The notes beneath the pieces are model-generated. The model saw nothing but the letters and a program-made list of their open reading frames with translations, was not told the origin of the DNA and did no database searches. A stretch of 64,000 nt of DNA from Pseudosulfitobacter pseudonitzschiae (GTDB lineage Bacteria; Pseudomonadota; Alphaproteobacteria; Rhodobacterales; Rhodobacteraceae): contig NZ_FQVP01000003.1 of assembly GCF_900129395.1 (NCBI RefSeq), forward strand, positions 496,001-560,000, in the 5' to 3' direction. Shown here piece by piece: positions 52,068 through 62,144 of this stretch (the stretch's first letter is position 1; each line of letters starts with the position of its first letter). Both the position numbers and the translations under genes were made by a program.

Positions 52068-52721
52068 TTATTCGTCTGCGCCTGCTTCCATTTCGGTGGC
52101 GGGCACTTCGTCTGCGGCCACTTCTTCTTCGTCGTCCGACTGCGATGCCAGACCCGACGGAGCCGAGATTTGTGCGATGACAAAGTCACGGTCGATCGTG
52201 GGCTTTGCGCCTTCGGGCAGTTTCACCGAGGAAATGGTGACGCTGTCGCCGATTTCGACTTCGGAAACGTCGATGGTGACGTGATCGGGGATATCGCCCG
52301 CGGTCACGATCAGTTCCACTTCGGGACGGACCATTGTCAGAACGCCGCCGTGCTTCAGGCCGGGCGATGTTTCTTCGCCGACCACTTCAACCGGGATGAA
52401 CAGGTTGATTTTTGTGGTGCGGCGCAGACGCATGAAATCGACGTGAGTCGGCAGGTCCTTGACCACGTGACGCTGAACGTCGCGGCAGATGACGCGCACG
52501 TCGTCATGACCTTCGACCTTCATGTTGAACAGGGTCGATTTGAAACGGCCCGCTTTCAGCATTTTCAGCAGTTTGTTGAACGGGATGTTGATGGGCAGCG
52601 GATCTGCGTCGCCACCAAAAACAATGCCCGGAACCATGCCATCACGGCGTGCCTGACGAGCGGCGCCCTTGCCTGTCCCCGTCCGTTCCAGAGCTTCGAG
52701 ATCAGGAATCTCTCCAGCCAT
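52068..52721 (-). CDS. rplY: 50S ribosomal protein L25/general stress protein Ctc
   Basis: A 217-residue L25 of the long CTC type: the N-terminal 5S rRNA-binding domain ('[20 protein letters not shown]', in part) plus a C-terminal beta domain ('[15 protein letters not shown]'), and an acidic tail ending [11 protein letters not shown] 52721 ([13 protein letters not shown]) is the family start; the frame open to 52877 is not used. Upstream of pth on the same strand. Confidence 0.95.
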   Translation of the reverse strand: MAGEIPDLEALERTGTGKGAARQARRDGMVPGIVFGGDADPLPINIPFNKLLKMLKAGRFKSTLFNMKVEGHDDVRVICRDVQRHVVKDLPTHVDFMRLRRTTKINLFIPVEVVGEETSPGLKHGGVLTMVRPEVELIVTAGDIPDHVTIDVSEVEIGDSVTISSVKLPEGAKPTIDRDFVIAQISAPSGLASQSDDEEEVAADEVPATEMEAGADE

Positions 52722-52882
52722 AGTAATTCTCCAATACATAAGGGCAGGGTGCCTCCAAGGCTGCCACCCCGCGTGAAGTCGCGCATATAGACCGGATCGG
52801 ATGCCGTGAAAAGAGGGATTTTGCACAGGGTTCGTGCCATGGCCCCTTGTGCCGGTGCGCACCCCGTGGCACCGCACCGCCC

Positions 52883-54037
52883 ATGAGCATTTTTAGCGAC
52901 CTTTGGATCAGCCGCAAGCCGATGGCGGGCTTTCTGGTGATTGGCATCGCCTGGGCGTCGTATTTCGCGCAGATGCCTGTGATCAAGGCCGGTATCAACG
53001 CATCCGACGGCGCCTATGGCAGCGTGATCCTGTTGGCCGCGCTGGGGGCGGTGGCCGCGATGTGGCTCGCCCCCATGGCGGACCGGATCGCGGGGCCGTC
53101 GGCCTTGCCTGTCTTCGCGATTGCGGTGGCGTTGGGTTTCCTCTGGGCCGGTGCCGCGGGCAGTTTGCTGGGGTTGATGTTTGCACTGACGCTGGCGTCG
53201 GTCGGTTCGGGTGTTGTCGATGTGCTGGTCAACGCGCGTCTGTCCGAGAAAGAGGCGCAGCACGGACGTGACCTGATGAACCTCAACCACGGCGTTTATT
53301 CCTTCACCTATGCCGGTGCTGCGCTGATCGTTGGCTGGGCGCGCGAGGCGGGTTGGCCGCCGGTTGCGGTCTTTGGGGTCATGGCGGTGGTGATCGTGCT
53401 CTTGTGCCTGATGATGCTGGGGGATGATGCAGCGCCTGCGATCCCCGAAACGGGCGATGCACCCGCAGCCTTTCCGCATGTGCTGGTGTGGCTGATGGGG
53501 CTGCTGGTGCTGACCGGCTTTCTGACCGAAGCAGGCACCGAAGGCTGGTCGGCGCTGCATCTGGAACGCACGCTGGAGGGTGGTCCCGCGCAGGGCGCGC
53601 TGGGGCCTGCGATTCTGGGTTTGACCATGGGCATCGGGCGGTTGAGTGGTCATGCGCTGGCGCGGTTCCTGCCCGTGATGGTCCTGCTTGCCTGCGCCTG
53701 TTTATTGTCCGCCTTTGGCGTGATCCTGGCCGGGGCTGCCAGCACCCTGATGATGGCCTATTTCGGTTTTGCGTTGGGGGGATTGGGCATTTCCGTGGTG
53801 GTGCCGATGGTGATCGCGCTGGCGGGGCGTGTGGTCGAACCCGCCGCCCGCCTGACCGCGATCAGCCGCGTGTCGGTGCTGGGGTATGGCGCGTTCTTCA
53901 TCGGGCCGCCGCTGATGGGACTGGTCAGCGAAGGGTGGGGGCTGCGCACGTCGTTCTATATGATCGGTGCGTTGCTGGTGCTGGCCGCCGCCGTGTTGAT
54001 CCCGGTGATTGCCGCACAGGTCAGGCGGCGGGCGTGA
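52883..54037 (+). CDS. MFS transporter, YbjJ-like
   Basis: A 384-residue major facilitator carrier with about 12 helices. '[19 protein letters not shown]' at helix 1 and '[16 protein letters not shown]' resemble the YbjJ group, inner-membrane carriers of unknown substrate. ATG 52883 is preferred to a codon at 52847. Its 3' end overlaps the convergent sulfotransferase-like gene by 17 bases. Confidence 0.87.
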   Translation: MSIFSDLWISRKPMAGFLVIGIAWASYFAQMPVIKAGINASDGAYGSVILLAALGAVAAMWLAPMADRIAGPSALPVFAIAVALGFLWAGAAGSLLGLMFALTLASVGSGVVDVLVNARLSEKEAQHGRDLMNLNHGVYSFTYAGAALIVGWAREAGWPPVAVFGVMAVVIVLLCLMMLGDDAAPAIPETGDAPAAFPHVLVWLMGLLVLTGFLTEAGTEGWSALHLERTLEGGPAQGALGPAILGLTMGIGRLSGHALARFLPVMVLLACACLLSAFGVILAGAASTLMMAYFGFALGGLGISVVVPMVIALAGRVVEPAARLTAISRVSVLGYGAFFIGPPLMGLVSEGWGLRTSFYMIGALLVLAAAVLIPVIAAQVRRRA

Positions 54038-54641
54038 CCAGATGGCCGCCTGCGGCCTTGACCCGTTCGTACAGCGCAAATTCATCCGCCCGCACCTTGC
54101 GCAGTTTCGCCTCGACCGCTGCCGACAGCGGTGCCTCGGCAGGGGGCGAGACATTTTTCTGCTTCAACACAATTTCCTCGCGAAAGGCTTGAGTCAGAAA
54201 GGCGCGGAACACCGGTTGGCGTTCATAGGCGAACAGGTGGTTCACCAGCACCTCGCCCTTGCCCGAGGTGACAAAGTTGAACTGGCTTCCGATGCCCGCA
54301 AAGGCCGGCGGGTTGTCCGAGATCACTGCCAGCACGAATTCGTCAAAGCTGCAGCCGTTCGTGCTGGCCTTGGTGCCTTTTTGGCGCGGGCCGCTGCGAT
54401 AGCGGTACCAACTGCGGATCTGCTCTATGGGGTCGCGCATGACCGCCATCGTTTCAACCGTCAGATCAAAAGTATCGGCCAGGAACGGCGCCACCTTGTT
54501 GTGAAACCGAGTCGCGGTCAGGTGTTTGCGCCGTTTGGACAGGATAATGTCTGCACGCGGACGCAGGGCCATCTCGAAGGCGGTCGTGCCGGTCTTTGGG
54601 ACCGCAAGAAAGGCCAGGTTCTGATCGGAGAAAACCAACAT
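54021..54641 (-). CDS. Sulfotransferase-like protein (small)
   Basis: A 206-residue P-loop protein: 'AFLAVPKTGTTAFEMAL' is the PAPS-binding loop (Lys16-Thr20), and 'VMRDPIEQIRSWYRYRS' holds the Arg and Ser of the second site. Automatic annotation of relatives as gamma-glutamyl kinase is not supported. It is shorter than and not closely alike to the one at 46186. Acceptor unknown. It lies 18 bases after the lactate dehydrogenase gene on the same strand. Confidence 0.72.
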   Translation of the reverse strand: MLVFSDQNLAFLAVPKTGTTAFEMALRPRADIILSKRRKHLTATRFHNKVAPFLADTFDLTVETMAVMRDPIEQIRSWYRYRSGPRQKGTKASTNGCSFDEFVLAVISDNPPAFAGIGSQFNFVTSGKGEVLVNHLFAYERQPVFRAFLTQAFREEIVLKQKNVSPPAEAPLSAAVEAKLRKVRADEFALYERVKAAGGHLVTPAA

Positions 54642-54659
54642 AACCCCAGCCTTACCCTG

Positions 54660-55832
54660 TCAGTGACCGTCTTGCCAGCGGCCTGCAAAGTCTTCGGGTA
54701 TCAGCAGGTTGTGCCGTCCCAGATTTGCAACATTTGTCTCGCCGCACAGGGCCATTGTCAGGTCCATCTCACGGTGAATGACCTCAAGCGCCTTGGTGAC
54801 ACCTTGTTGGCCCATCGCGCCCAGTCCGTAGATAAAGGCACGGCCGATGAACGTCCCTTTGGCCCCCATCGCCAGCGCCTTCAGCACGTCTTGACCCGAC
54901 CGGATGCCACTGTCCAGATGCACCTCGACCTGATCACCCACGGCGTCCAGGATCGACGGCAGCGCGCGGATCGACGACAGTGCGCCGTCCAGCTGACGCC
55001 CGCCATGGTTGCTGACGACAATCGCGTCGGCTCCGACCTTCAGCGCCATCTTGGCGTCCTCGGCATCCAATATCCCCTTCAGGATCACCTTGCCGCCCCA
55101 TTCTTCCTTGAGTTTGGCGACCTTGTTCCAGTCCAGCGTCGGATCAAACTGTTCTGCCGTCCAGGCGCTCAGTTGCGAGGTGTCGCTCAGACCTTGGACA
55201 TGCCCCACGATATTGCCGAACTCGCGCCGCTTGGCCCCCAGCATTTCGAGACCCCATGCCCATTTGGTCGCAAGGTTGGCGATGGTCTTGGGCGTCAGTT
55301 TGGGTGGGGCGGACAGGCCGTTTTTCAGGTCCTTGTGGCGTTGCCCGAGAATCTGCAGGTCCAGCGTGATCACCAGCGCCGAACATTTCGCATCCTTGGC
55401 GCGCTGGATCAGGCGGCTGACATAATCGGTGTCGCGCATGGTATAAAGCTGAAACCAGAACGGTGCCGTTGTCGCCTCGGCCACATCTTCGATCGAGTTG
55501 ATAGACATCGTGGACAGGGTGAAGGGCACGCCAAAGGCCTCAGCGGCTCGGGCGGCTTTGATCTCGCCATCGGCGTGTTGCATCCCCGTCATGCCGACCG
55601 GGGCAAGCGCCACGGGCATGGCAACGTCCTGCCCGATCATCTGGCTCTTGGTGCTGCGCCCCGACATGTCCACCGCCACGCGCTGACGCAGGCGGATGTC
55701 ATCGAAATCGGAAGAGTTTTCACGAAAGGTCTGTTCGGTCCACGATCCGCTTTCGCAATAGTCATAGAACATGCGCGGCACACGCCGTTCGTAAATACGT
55801 TTGAGATCGGCGATTTCGGTAATGACAGGCAT
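54660..55832 (-). CDS. lldD: FMN-dependent alpha-hydroxy acid dehydrogenase (L-lactate dehydrogenase-like)
   Basis: A 390-residue flavoenzyme of the LldD / glycolate oxidase family, oxidising L-lactate or a related 2-hydroxy acid and feeding electrons to the respiratory chain. The active-site block 'VSNHGGRQLDG' (His and Arg) is clear, with 'VHLDSGIRSGQDVLKALAMGA' for FMN phosphate (in part) and the N-terminal 'MFYDYCESGSWTE'. L-lactate is the best guess for this subgroup. No lactate permease is adjacent. Confidence 0.9.
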   Translation of the reverse strand: MPVITEIADLKRIYERRVPRMFYDYCESGSWTEQTFRENSSDFDDIRLRQRVAVDMSGRSTKSQMIGQDVAMPVALAPVGMTGMQHADGEIKAARAAEAFGVPFTLSTMSINSIEDVAEATTAPFWFQLYTMRDTDYVSRLIQRAKDAKCSALVITLDLQILGQRHKDLKNGLSAPPKLTPKTIANLATKWAWGLEMLGAKRREFGNIVGHVQGLSDTSQLSAWTAEQFDPTLDWNKVAKLKEEWGGKVILKGILDAEDAKMALKVGADAIVVSNHGGRQLDGALSSIRALPSILDAVGDQVEVHLDSGIRSGQDVLKALAMGAKGTFIGRAFIYGLGAMGQQGVTKALEVIHREMDLTMALCGETNVANLGRHNLLIPEDFAGRWQDGH

Positions 55833-55918
55833 GATGCGGACTCCAAGGCGCGATATTGGTCAGTTTTTGTTACCGATATACGCGCTTTGGATCAATCCCG
55901 CATAAGTTTCTCATCACA

Positions 55919-56710
55919 TCACGCGCTGTGGGCACCATCGGCCAACGATTTCACGAATGTCAGGATCTCGGCCACGCTGTCGCCCTTGGCGATCTTTGCC
56001 ACGATGGCCGACCCCACAACCGCTCCGTCGGCCACAGACGCAATCGCGCGGCTTTTCTCGGGTGTGTTGATGCCAAAGCCTACGATAATCGGCAGATCGG
56101 TCTGCGATTTGATCCGCGCAACCTCGGGGCCGACATCTGTCGCTTCGGCCTCTGCCGAGCCGGTGATGCCGGTGATCGACACGTAATAGACAAAGCCCGA
56201 AGTGTTTTGCAGCACGCGGGGCAGGCGTTTGTCGTCGGTGGTGGGGGTCGCAAGACGGATAAAGTTCAACCCCGCCGCTTGCGCCGGAATGCACAGCTCG
56301 CTGTCTTCCTCGGGGGGCAGGTCAACCACGATCAGCCCGTCAATGCCGGCCGCTTTGGCGTCCACCAGGAACTTGTCCACGCCGCGCGAATAGATCGGGT
56401 TATAATAGCCCATCAGCACGATCGGCGTGGTGTCATCGGTTTCGCGGAACGCACGCGCCAGATCCAGCGTGCGCTGCAGGGTCATCCCACCCTCAAGGCT
56501 GCGCTGGCCTGCCAGCTGGATCGTCGGGCCGTCGGCCATCGGATCGGTAAAGGGCAGACCCAGCTCGATGATGTCCACACCCGCACCCGGCAATCCCTTG
56601 ACGATCTCAAGCGAGGTGTCGAAATCGGGGTCACCCGCCATCACGTAGGAAACGAATGCCTTTTTGCCAGCGGCTTTGAGGTCGGCGAATTTTGCGTCGA
56701 TGCGGGTCAT
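55919..56710 (-). CDS. trpA: Tryptophan synthase, alpha subunit
   Basis: A 263-residue TIM barrel that splits indole-3-glycerol phosphate. Catalytic Glu is in '[16 protein letters not shown]' (E/L block with Asp in DPMADGP), and '[13 protein letters not shown]' ends the phosphate site. ATG 56710 ([11 protein letters not shown]) is the family start. It is separated from trpB and on the other strand, so coupled control of the alpha and beta subunits is not by one operon. Divergent from ychF. Confidence 0.96.
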   Translation of the reverse strand: MTRIDAKFADLKAAGKKAFVSYVMAGDPDFDTSLEIVKGLPGAGVDIIELGLPFTDPMADGPTIQLAGQRSLEGGMTLQRTLDLARAFRETDDTTPIVLMGYYNPIYSRGVDKFLVDAKAAGIDGLIVVDLPPEEDSELCIPAQAAGLNFIRLATPTTDDKRLPRVLQNTSGFVYYVSITGITGSAEAEATDVGPEVARIKSQTDLPIIVGFGINTPEKSRAIASVADGAVVGSAIVAKIAKGDSVAEILTFVKSLADGAHSA

Positions 56711-56908
56711 GGGGCGGCCTTTTTCTGTGTCTGCACCGCAATGCCGAAACTGACGCAGGAAATCAATGCACCGCGGCAGGAACGGGGCAAATTGCGCCCA
56801 TGTGGCGGTTCCGGGGCTGACATATCTGCCCTGCGCGCCCATTCACCGCCTTGCACGCAGCGAAGCCCGCCTTTAGAAGCAGCCTGTCGTGGATTTCGGA
56901 GAACGAAC

Positions 56909-58006
56909 ATGGGTTTCAAGATGGGTATCGTCGGGCTGCCGAACGTGGGCAAATCGACCCTGTTCAACGCGCTGACACGCACAGCCGCTGCACAGGCTGC
57001 GAACTTTCCGTTCTGTACAATTGAGCCCAACGTGGGCGAAGTGGCCGTGCCCGATGCACGTCTGGACAAGCTGGCAGAGATCGCACAGTCGAAATCCATC
57101 ATTCCCACCCGAATGACCTTTGTCGATATCGCCGGTCTGGTCAAAGGCGCGTCCAAGGGCGAGGGGCTGGGCAACCAGTTTCTGGCCAACATCCGTGAGG
57201 TCGACGCCATCGCCCACGTGCTGCGCTGCTTTGAAGACGGCGACGTGACACATGTCGAGGGTCGTGTGGACCCGGTGGCCGATGCTGAGACCATCGAAAC
57301 CGAACTGATGCTGGCCGATATCGAAAGCATCGAGAAACGCTTGCAAAACATCGTGCGCAAGGTGCGTGGCGGTGACAAGGAAGCGGTGCAACAGGAGCGC
57401 CTGATGCGCGCGGCTTTGGCCGTATTGGAAGAGGGCAAACCGGCCCGTGTTGTCGAGGTCGATGATGATGACCTGCGCGCGTGGAAAATGCTGCAACTGC
57501 TGACCACCAAGCCGGTTCTGTATGTGTGTAACGTCGGTGAATCCGAAGCGGCCGAAGGCAACGCCCTGTCCGCCCGCGTCGGCGAAATGGCCGCCGCCGA
57601 AGGCAACATGCACGTCATCATCTCGGCCCAGATCGAAGAAGAGATCAGCCAGCTTGAGCCGGAAGAGGCGCAGATGTTCCTGGACGAAATGGGGCTGAGC
57701 GAAGCGGGCCTCGACCGGCTGATCCGCGCAGGCTACGAGCTGCTGCACCTTGAAACCTATTTCACCGTCGGCCCGAAAGAAGCCCGCGCCTGGACCATTC
57801 GCCAGGGCACATCCGCGCCCAAGGCGGCCGGCGTGATCCACGGGGATTTCGAAAAAGGCTTCATTCGCGCCGAAACCATCGCCTATGACGATTTCGTCGG
57901 CCTTGGCGGTGAGCAGCCTGCGAAAGAGGCAGGCAAGATGCGCGCAGAAGGCAAGAGCTACGTCGTCAAGGATGGCGATGTGCTGCACTTCCTGTTCAAC
58001 ACCTGA
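56909..58006 (+). CDS. ychF: Redox-regulated ATPase YchF
   Basis: A 365-residue Obg-family P-loop protein. 'GIVGLPNVGKSTLFNALT' (Walker A), 'FVDIAGLVKGASKGEGLGNQF' (G3; shown to limit) and C-terminal TGS domain ('YFTVGPKEARAWTIRQGT', 'VVKDGDVLHFLFNT'). The usual NKxD is replaced by a 'VCNVGES' block, giving ATP rather than GTP preference. It is linked to ribosomes and stress response. ATG 56909 is the family start (MGFKMGIVG). Confidence 0.97.
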   Translation: MGFKMGIVGLPNVGKSTLFNALTRTAAAQAANFPFCTIEPNVGEVAVPDARLDKLAEIAQSKSIIPTRMTFVDIAGLVKGASKGEGLGNQFLANIREVDAIAHVLRCFEDGDVTHVEGRVDPVADAETIETELMLADIESIEKRLQNIVRKVRGGDKEAVQQERLMRAALAVLEEGKPARVVEVDDDDLRAWKMLQLLTTKPVLYVCNVGESEAAEGNALSARVGEMAAAEGNMHVIISAQIEEEISQLEPEEAQMFLDEMGLSEAGLDRLIRAGYELLHLETYFTVGPKEARAWTIRQGTSAPKAAGVIHGDFEKGFIRAETIAYDDFVGLGGEQPAKEAGKMRAEGKSYVVKDGDVLHFLFNT

Positions 58007-58015
58007 GTTTGATTA

Positions 58016-58036
58016 CGGGGGGAAACCTTCCCCCCG
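58016..58036. terminator. Bidirectional terminator between ychF and pqiC
   Basis: A perfect 9-bp stem CGGGGGGAA / TTCCCCCCG with a 3-base loop, 10 bases after ychF and 5 bases before the pqiC stop. Confidence 0.75.
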
Positions 58037-58040
58037 CAGA

Positions 58041-58610
58041 CTACAGCCCCTTGCGCGCGATGGTTTCGGCCAGCCGACCCACAGCCCGCCCACGTGCGGC
58101 GGCAATGGCGGTGGGCGAACCGGTGTCCCCGACAATCGGCTCTTCGATTGCGAATGACCCCGCGCTGGCACGGCCCCCCGCTTCGGGCGCGATGAAATAC
58201 TGGCCGGACAGGCGGAACACCCCTTCGGCCGTGGCCAGCAACTCCTCGATCCGCACATCGACCTTGGCCGCGGCATAGGCGCGGAACGGCCAGGGTTCGG
58301 GGGCCACGGTCACGCCCGTGATGGCCCCCAGATCGCGCGAGAGCTGCAGGGTGATCGAGCGCGCGGGCAGGTCAGCCCACAGCGTGCCCATGGGCGAGAT
58401 GGTGCCGTCTGCCGCGCGCATATAGATGTCTTCGGCAGCGGCATAGCTGGGCAGGGTCACCTCGGACACTTCAAGGCTGGAAAAGCTGGACCGCAGCCGC
58501 GTCTCGGGTGCGGTGACGGGGGATGCGACACGGACTTCGGGGGACCCGCAGGCGGCAATCAGCGTCACAAGGCCAAGGGCAGCCATGCTGCCGGTATTGA
58601 TCATTTTCAT
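58041..58610 (-). CDS. pqiC: PqiC-like lipoprotein
   Basis: A 189-residue lipoprotein with lipobox IAAC (Cys21) and the ABC-type transport auxiliary (DUF330) domain: 'TLPSYAAAEDIYMRAADG', 'WADLPARSITLQLSRDL' and 'APEPWPFRAYAAAKVDVRI'. With PqiA and PqiB it forms an outer-membrane-to-inner-membrane lipid path. Start 58610 lies 4 bases after the pqiB stop. Confidence 0.87.
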   Translation of the reverse strand: MKMINTGSMAALGLVTLIAACGSPEVRVASPVTAPETRLRSSFSSLEVSEVTLPSYAAAEDIYMRAADGTISPMGTLWADLPARSITLQLSRDLGAITGVTVAPEPWPFRAYAAAKVDVRIEELLATAEGVFRLSGQYFIAPEAGGRASAGSFAIEEPIVGDTGSPTAIAAARGRAVGRLAETIARKGL

Positions 58611-58614
58611 AAGG

Positions 58615-60714
58615 TCACCGTCCCAGGATAAGCGAGTTTGGATTGCGTTCGATGGCCCGCGCCAGCCGTTCGATGGCCGAGGCCGCTGCCTCGATCTGGC
58701 GCAGTGCGGCACTGGTTTCGCGCGAGAATGCAGATTCGCGCCCATAGTTGTTCAGCGTGGCCGCCGCCTGATTGGCGACGTTGCGCAGCTGTGTGGCGAT
58801 GCCGGGCAGCAGCTTGGTGGCCTCTTCGACCGCCGATGCCGCATCACGCGCCGAGGCAAGCGTGGCGTTGGCATTGTCAACCAAACCGCCGTCGCGCAGC
58901 TCTTCCAGCGTCAGGGTCAATTGCGCCAGCGCCTCGTTCAGCTCTTGCGGCAGCGCGCGGGTCGACGGCTGGTCGATGAGCGCATTTGCCGCAGCCAGCA
59001 GTTCGGTTGTGCGGTCCGCCAGTGTTTTCAGCGACACCTCGGCCGCGTCGTCCAGAATGGCGCTGGCCTGGTCCACGATACCCGGCAGGCCGTCGGCGGC
59101 GGTTTTCACGCTGTCGATGGCGCTGATCAACTGGTCGACCACGCCCTTGCGTTCGATTTCGGTCACGATTGTATTCAGCTTGCCCGAGATCTGTTCGAGG
59201 TCTTTCAGGACGACCGAAACCTGACCGGGAATCGCCTGCACGTCGTCGCTTTCGACCACGCCACGCACGCCAGACAGGATGCCGCGCAGCTCTTCGGGGG
59301 CCTCTTGCAAGGCTTGCGAGCCGACAAGGGCCGTGGCGTTGTCCAGAAAGGCGATGGCGGATTGCATGACTTCCTCGATGGGCAGGTCGTTCACCCGCTG
59401 CAACACACCCTGCGCCGAGGTTGCGACATCGGTGATCTCGGCATCGGTGGTGGGCATGATCGGGTAAGGTTCAGCCGTGCGTATCAGTTCCGCCTCGGGG
59501 GCGTCCGGCACGTCGATCAGCCGGATTTTCAGCGCTCCGGTCAGCAGCGACGCGTTGGTCAATTGCCCGCGCATCCCCGCCGCGACTCGCCGCGAGAGGA
59601 AATCAAGCAGATCCTCGTCGCCCGCCTCGTCCCCCAGCCCGACCCGGCTGGGGTTGATCCGCATGGTTGTCATCAGCCGCACATTGTCGTCGCCGAACCG
59701 GTCGGCATCGACCAGCCCCGTCAGCGAGGCCACTTCACCCACGCGCAACCCGCCCAGCTCCACCGGCGCACCGGCGCTCAGCCCGGACAGGTTTTGGTCA
59801 AAGATCATGGTCAGTGTCGCGCTGTTGCTTTCGCCATCCCCTTCGACCAGGAAATCGTTGCGCGCGGATTCTTCGTCCGCGAACAGTTCGAACACCTGGT
59901 CCTGTTCCAGCGGCGCACCGCCCGATCCCATTGTATCAAAGGTAATCCCGCCCGAGATCAGCGAGGCAAAGCTGTCAAAGTTGATCTGCGCGCCCGCAGC
60001 GCCCAGCGAGAAGGAAAAGCCCGAGACATCCCAGAACCGTGTGCCGGTGGTCACCAAGGTGGTGTAAGGCGCATAGATCACGGCCTTGGCCGCGACCCCT
60101 GTGCCGTCTTCGTTGATCTCGGCCGAAGCGACCTGACCCACCTGCAATCCCTTGTACAGAATGGGCGTATTGGCCGTTGGCAGGCTTTCCGGCGAGCGCA
60201 GGGTGAACTGGATACCCTCGCGGTCCGCGCTGAGCAGCGGGGCTGTGGAAAGGCCTGCGAATTCTGTCTGAAAACCTCCGGCGGTGCCGTCCCATGTCCC
60301 CTGAATGTAGACGCCCGACAAAACGGTATCCAGACCGGTGACCCCTTGGGCCGACACCTCGGGGCGTACGACCCAGAACTGCGACTCGTTGTCGATGAAC
60401 TCGGCCAGATTCTTGGACACCCGCACGCCGACGCGCACCTGTGTTAGGTCATCGGTAAAGCCAACGGTTTCCACCAGGCCCACGCGGATGTCGCGAAAGC
60501 GCAGCTCGGTTTCTCCGGCCTTGACCCCTGCGGCGTTCTCAAAGGTGATCTCGATCAGCGGACCCTGCTGGTTGAAATTGTTCCACGCCGCCCCCAGCGC
60601 GACGAAAAGCGCCAGAATGGGGATCAGCCAGATGAACGAAATCCCTTCCCAGAACCGGGGCTTGCCTTCTTCTACGGGGACGGGATCGGGGGTCGGCGTA
60701 CTGTGGTCGGACAT
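58615..60714 (-). CDS. pqiB: Intermembrane transport protein PqiB (MCE domains)
   Basis: A 699-residue membrane-anchored MCE protein. One N-terminal helix ('FIWLIPILALFVALGAAW') is followed by three MlaD/MCE domains (openings at 'GPLIEITFENAAGVKAGET', 'GIQFTLRSPESLPTANTPI' and 'ATLTMIFDQNLSGLSAGAP') and a long helical, coiled-coil tail. In E. coli PqiB hexamers make a periplasm-spanning tube for lipids. Part of pqiA-pqiA-pqiB-pqiC. Confidence 0.94.
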   Translation of the reverse strand: MSDHSTPTPDPVPVEEGKPRFWEGISFIWLIPILALFVALGAAWNNFNQQGPLIEITFENAAGVKAGETELRFRDIRVGLVETVGFTDDLTQVRVGVRVSKNLAEFIDNESQFWVVRPEVSAQGVTGLDTVLSGVYIQGTWDGTAGGFQTEFAGLSTAPLLSADREGIQFTLRSPESLPTANTPILYKGLQVGQVASAEINEDGTGVAAKAVIYAPYTTLVTTGTRFWDVSGFSFSLGAAGAQINFDSFASLISGGITFDTMGSGGAPLEQDQVFELFADEESARNDFLVEGDGESNSATLTMIFDQNLSGLSAGAPVELGGLRVGEVASLTGLVDADRFGDDNVRLMTTMRINPSRVGLGDEAGDEDLLDFLSRRVAAGMRGQLTNASLLTGALKIRLIDVPDAPEAELIRTAEPYPIMPTTDAEITDVATSAQGVLQRVNDLPIEEVMQSAIAFLDNATALVGSQALQEAPEELRGILSGVRGVVESDDVQAIPGQVSVVLKDLEQISGKLNTIVTEIERKGVVDQLISAIDSVKTAADGLPGIVDQASAILDDAAEVSLKTLADRTTELLAAANALIDQPSTRALPQELNEALAQLTLTLEELRDGGLVDNANATLASARDAASAVEEATKLLPGIATQLRNVANQAAATLNNYGRESAFSRETSAALRQIEAAASAIERLARAIERNPNSLILGR

Positions 60715-60717
60715 GAT

Positions 60718-61362
60718 TCAAGAGGTCTTTCGGGGTTGTTGACGCCGCACGGCATCCCAGATCAGCCGGGGATCAAAGGCCTGAGCGGATAACATGGTGC
60801 AAATGACGGACAAAGCAAAGGTCATGGCCGCTGGTCCCGGCTGGATCGAGGCCACGACAGACAACTGCACAAGCGATGACAGGATTGCCACGACAAAGAC
60901 GTCGATCATGGACCAGCGGCCGATGAATTCGACGATCTCGAACATATGGGTGCGGGTGCGGGGGGGCACGGTCGATCCGCGCCGGGCACTGATGGCCAGA
61001 AAGGCAATTGCCAGAAACTTGCCCACGGGGATCAGCACACTTGCAATCAGGATGATCGCCGCCACACCAAAGCTGCCATGATGGGCCAGCTCGACCGCGC
61101 CACCGATGATTGTGTTTTCGGTATGCGACACCAGCGTGTTGGTTTTCAGCATCGGATAGAGGTTGGCCGGGATATAGGCAATGACGCCTGCAATCCACCA
61201 CGCCCAGACCTTTTGCAGGCTTTTGGTGTCACGCGATTCCAGATGACTGCCACAGCGCCCGCAGCGCGCCTGACCCATCGGCCAGACCCGCGCACAGCGG
61301 CGGCAGGCCACCAGGCCCGCATCGCGCGCCGTCAGTCGTTTTCCAGCTCGAGTGATTTCCAT
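60718..61362 (-). CDS. pqiA: Paraquat-inducible protein A, second half-protein
   Basis: A 214-residue membrane protein with an N-terminal zinc ribbon ('CRRCARVWP', 'CGRCGSHL') and four helices: PqiA domain. E. coli PqiA has two such halves in one chain; here they are separate genes, this being the second. The start is uncertain: ATG 61362, ATG 61371 or GTG 61377; all overlap the preceding half (stop 61332). It should form the inner-membrane part of the Pqi lipid path. Confidence 0.88.
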   Translation of the reverse strand: MEITRAGKRLTARDAGLVACRRCARVWPMGQARCGRCGSHLESRDTKSLQKVWAWWIAGVIAYIPANLYPMLKTNTLVSHTENTIIGGAVELAHHGSFGVAAIILIASVLIPVGKFLAIAFLAISARRGSTVPPRTRTHMFEIVEFIGRWSMIDVFVVAILSSLVQLSVVASIQPGPAAMTFALSVICTMLSAQAFDPRLIWDAVRRQQPRKTS

Positions 61363-61985
61363 ACAGACCATGTACACAAGAAATTATCGTTAATCAGAAC
61401 CAGGATGACCAGGGCGGAGAACATCCAGAATGCGGGGCCAAATCCGATATGGGCCAGATCCTGCACCTTGACCAGTGCCACGGCGCACCCGATGGCAAAG
61501 ACTTCGGCCATGGCCCAGGGTTTCAGCTCTTGCGACAGGCGAAAGGCACGGCGCGCGTGGGGCAGGGCGGGGCGGTCGCGCACGACAGGGATCAGCACAT
61601 AGAGGATCAGCACGGTGCGCAGCAGCGGCACGAATATGATCGCCGCCGCCACGAGGAATGACAGGAACACCATATACCCGGATCGAAAGCTGGACGCCGC
61701 GTCCAGGATTGACGTCGAATTGCCGATGCCACCGGCGTTGATGTCCAGAAACGGAAAGAACAGCGCCGCCACCACCAGGATCATCACCGTCAGCGTCAGT
61801 GCGATCATCTTCTTGCCTGCCTTCGTGCGCGGCGCGATCAGCACCGTGTGGCAATGACTGCACACCGCGCGCCCGCCCTTCGCGGGCATCTGTGCCAGAT
61901 ACAACGCATCACAATGGGGGCAGGCGATCAGGTCTTCGATCGCCGCCTCCTCGGGCGTGGTCCGGGCAAGTGTTTCGGTCGTCAT
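61332..61985 (-). CDS. pqiA: Paraquat-inducible protein A, first half-protein
   Basis: A 217-residue membrane protein with zinc ribbon 'CPHCDALYL' and 'CSHCHTVLI', followed by four helices. It is the first of two tandem PqiA half-genes and overlaps the second by about 30 bases. ATG 61985 is the family-like start; the frame open to 62018 adds 11 codons. First gene of the pqi operon; a 159-base gap precedes it. Confidence 0.88.
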   Translation of the reverse strand: MTTETLARTTPEEAAIEDLIACPHCDALYLAQMPAKGGRAVCSHCHTVLIAPRTKAGKKMIALTLTVMILVVAALFFPFLDINAGGIGNSTSILDAASSFRSGYMVFLSFLVAAAIIFVPLLRTVLILYVLIPVVRDRPALPHARRAFRLSQELKPWAMAEVFAIGCAVALVKVQDLAHIGFGPAFWMFSALVILVLINDNFLCTWSVWKSLELEND

Positions 61986-62144
61986 GGCCGGGTCAGGCAC
62001 TCCAAATTCTGCGGTCAAAGCAATGGTGCAGGTGTTTGCGCGCGCCAGAGTTTTGACCTGTCAGGGAATATAGCCCGTTTCATATACCCTGACAGGGTTT
62101 GCGGCGTCATCCTTTGGAAAATCACGCAGATTTTTTGCCTGCGG

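Noticed and set aside
54021-54641. Gamma-glutamyl kinase
   Set aside because: The sequence has a sulfotransferase-type PKTGTT loop and RDP...S block and none of the amino acid kinase motifs.
54009-56186. Plus-strand open frame of 725 codons across the sulfotransferase, lldD and trpA genes
   Set aside because: Three clear minus-strand proteins occupy it. High third-position GC leaves few stops on the opposite strand.
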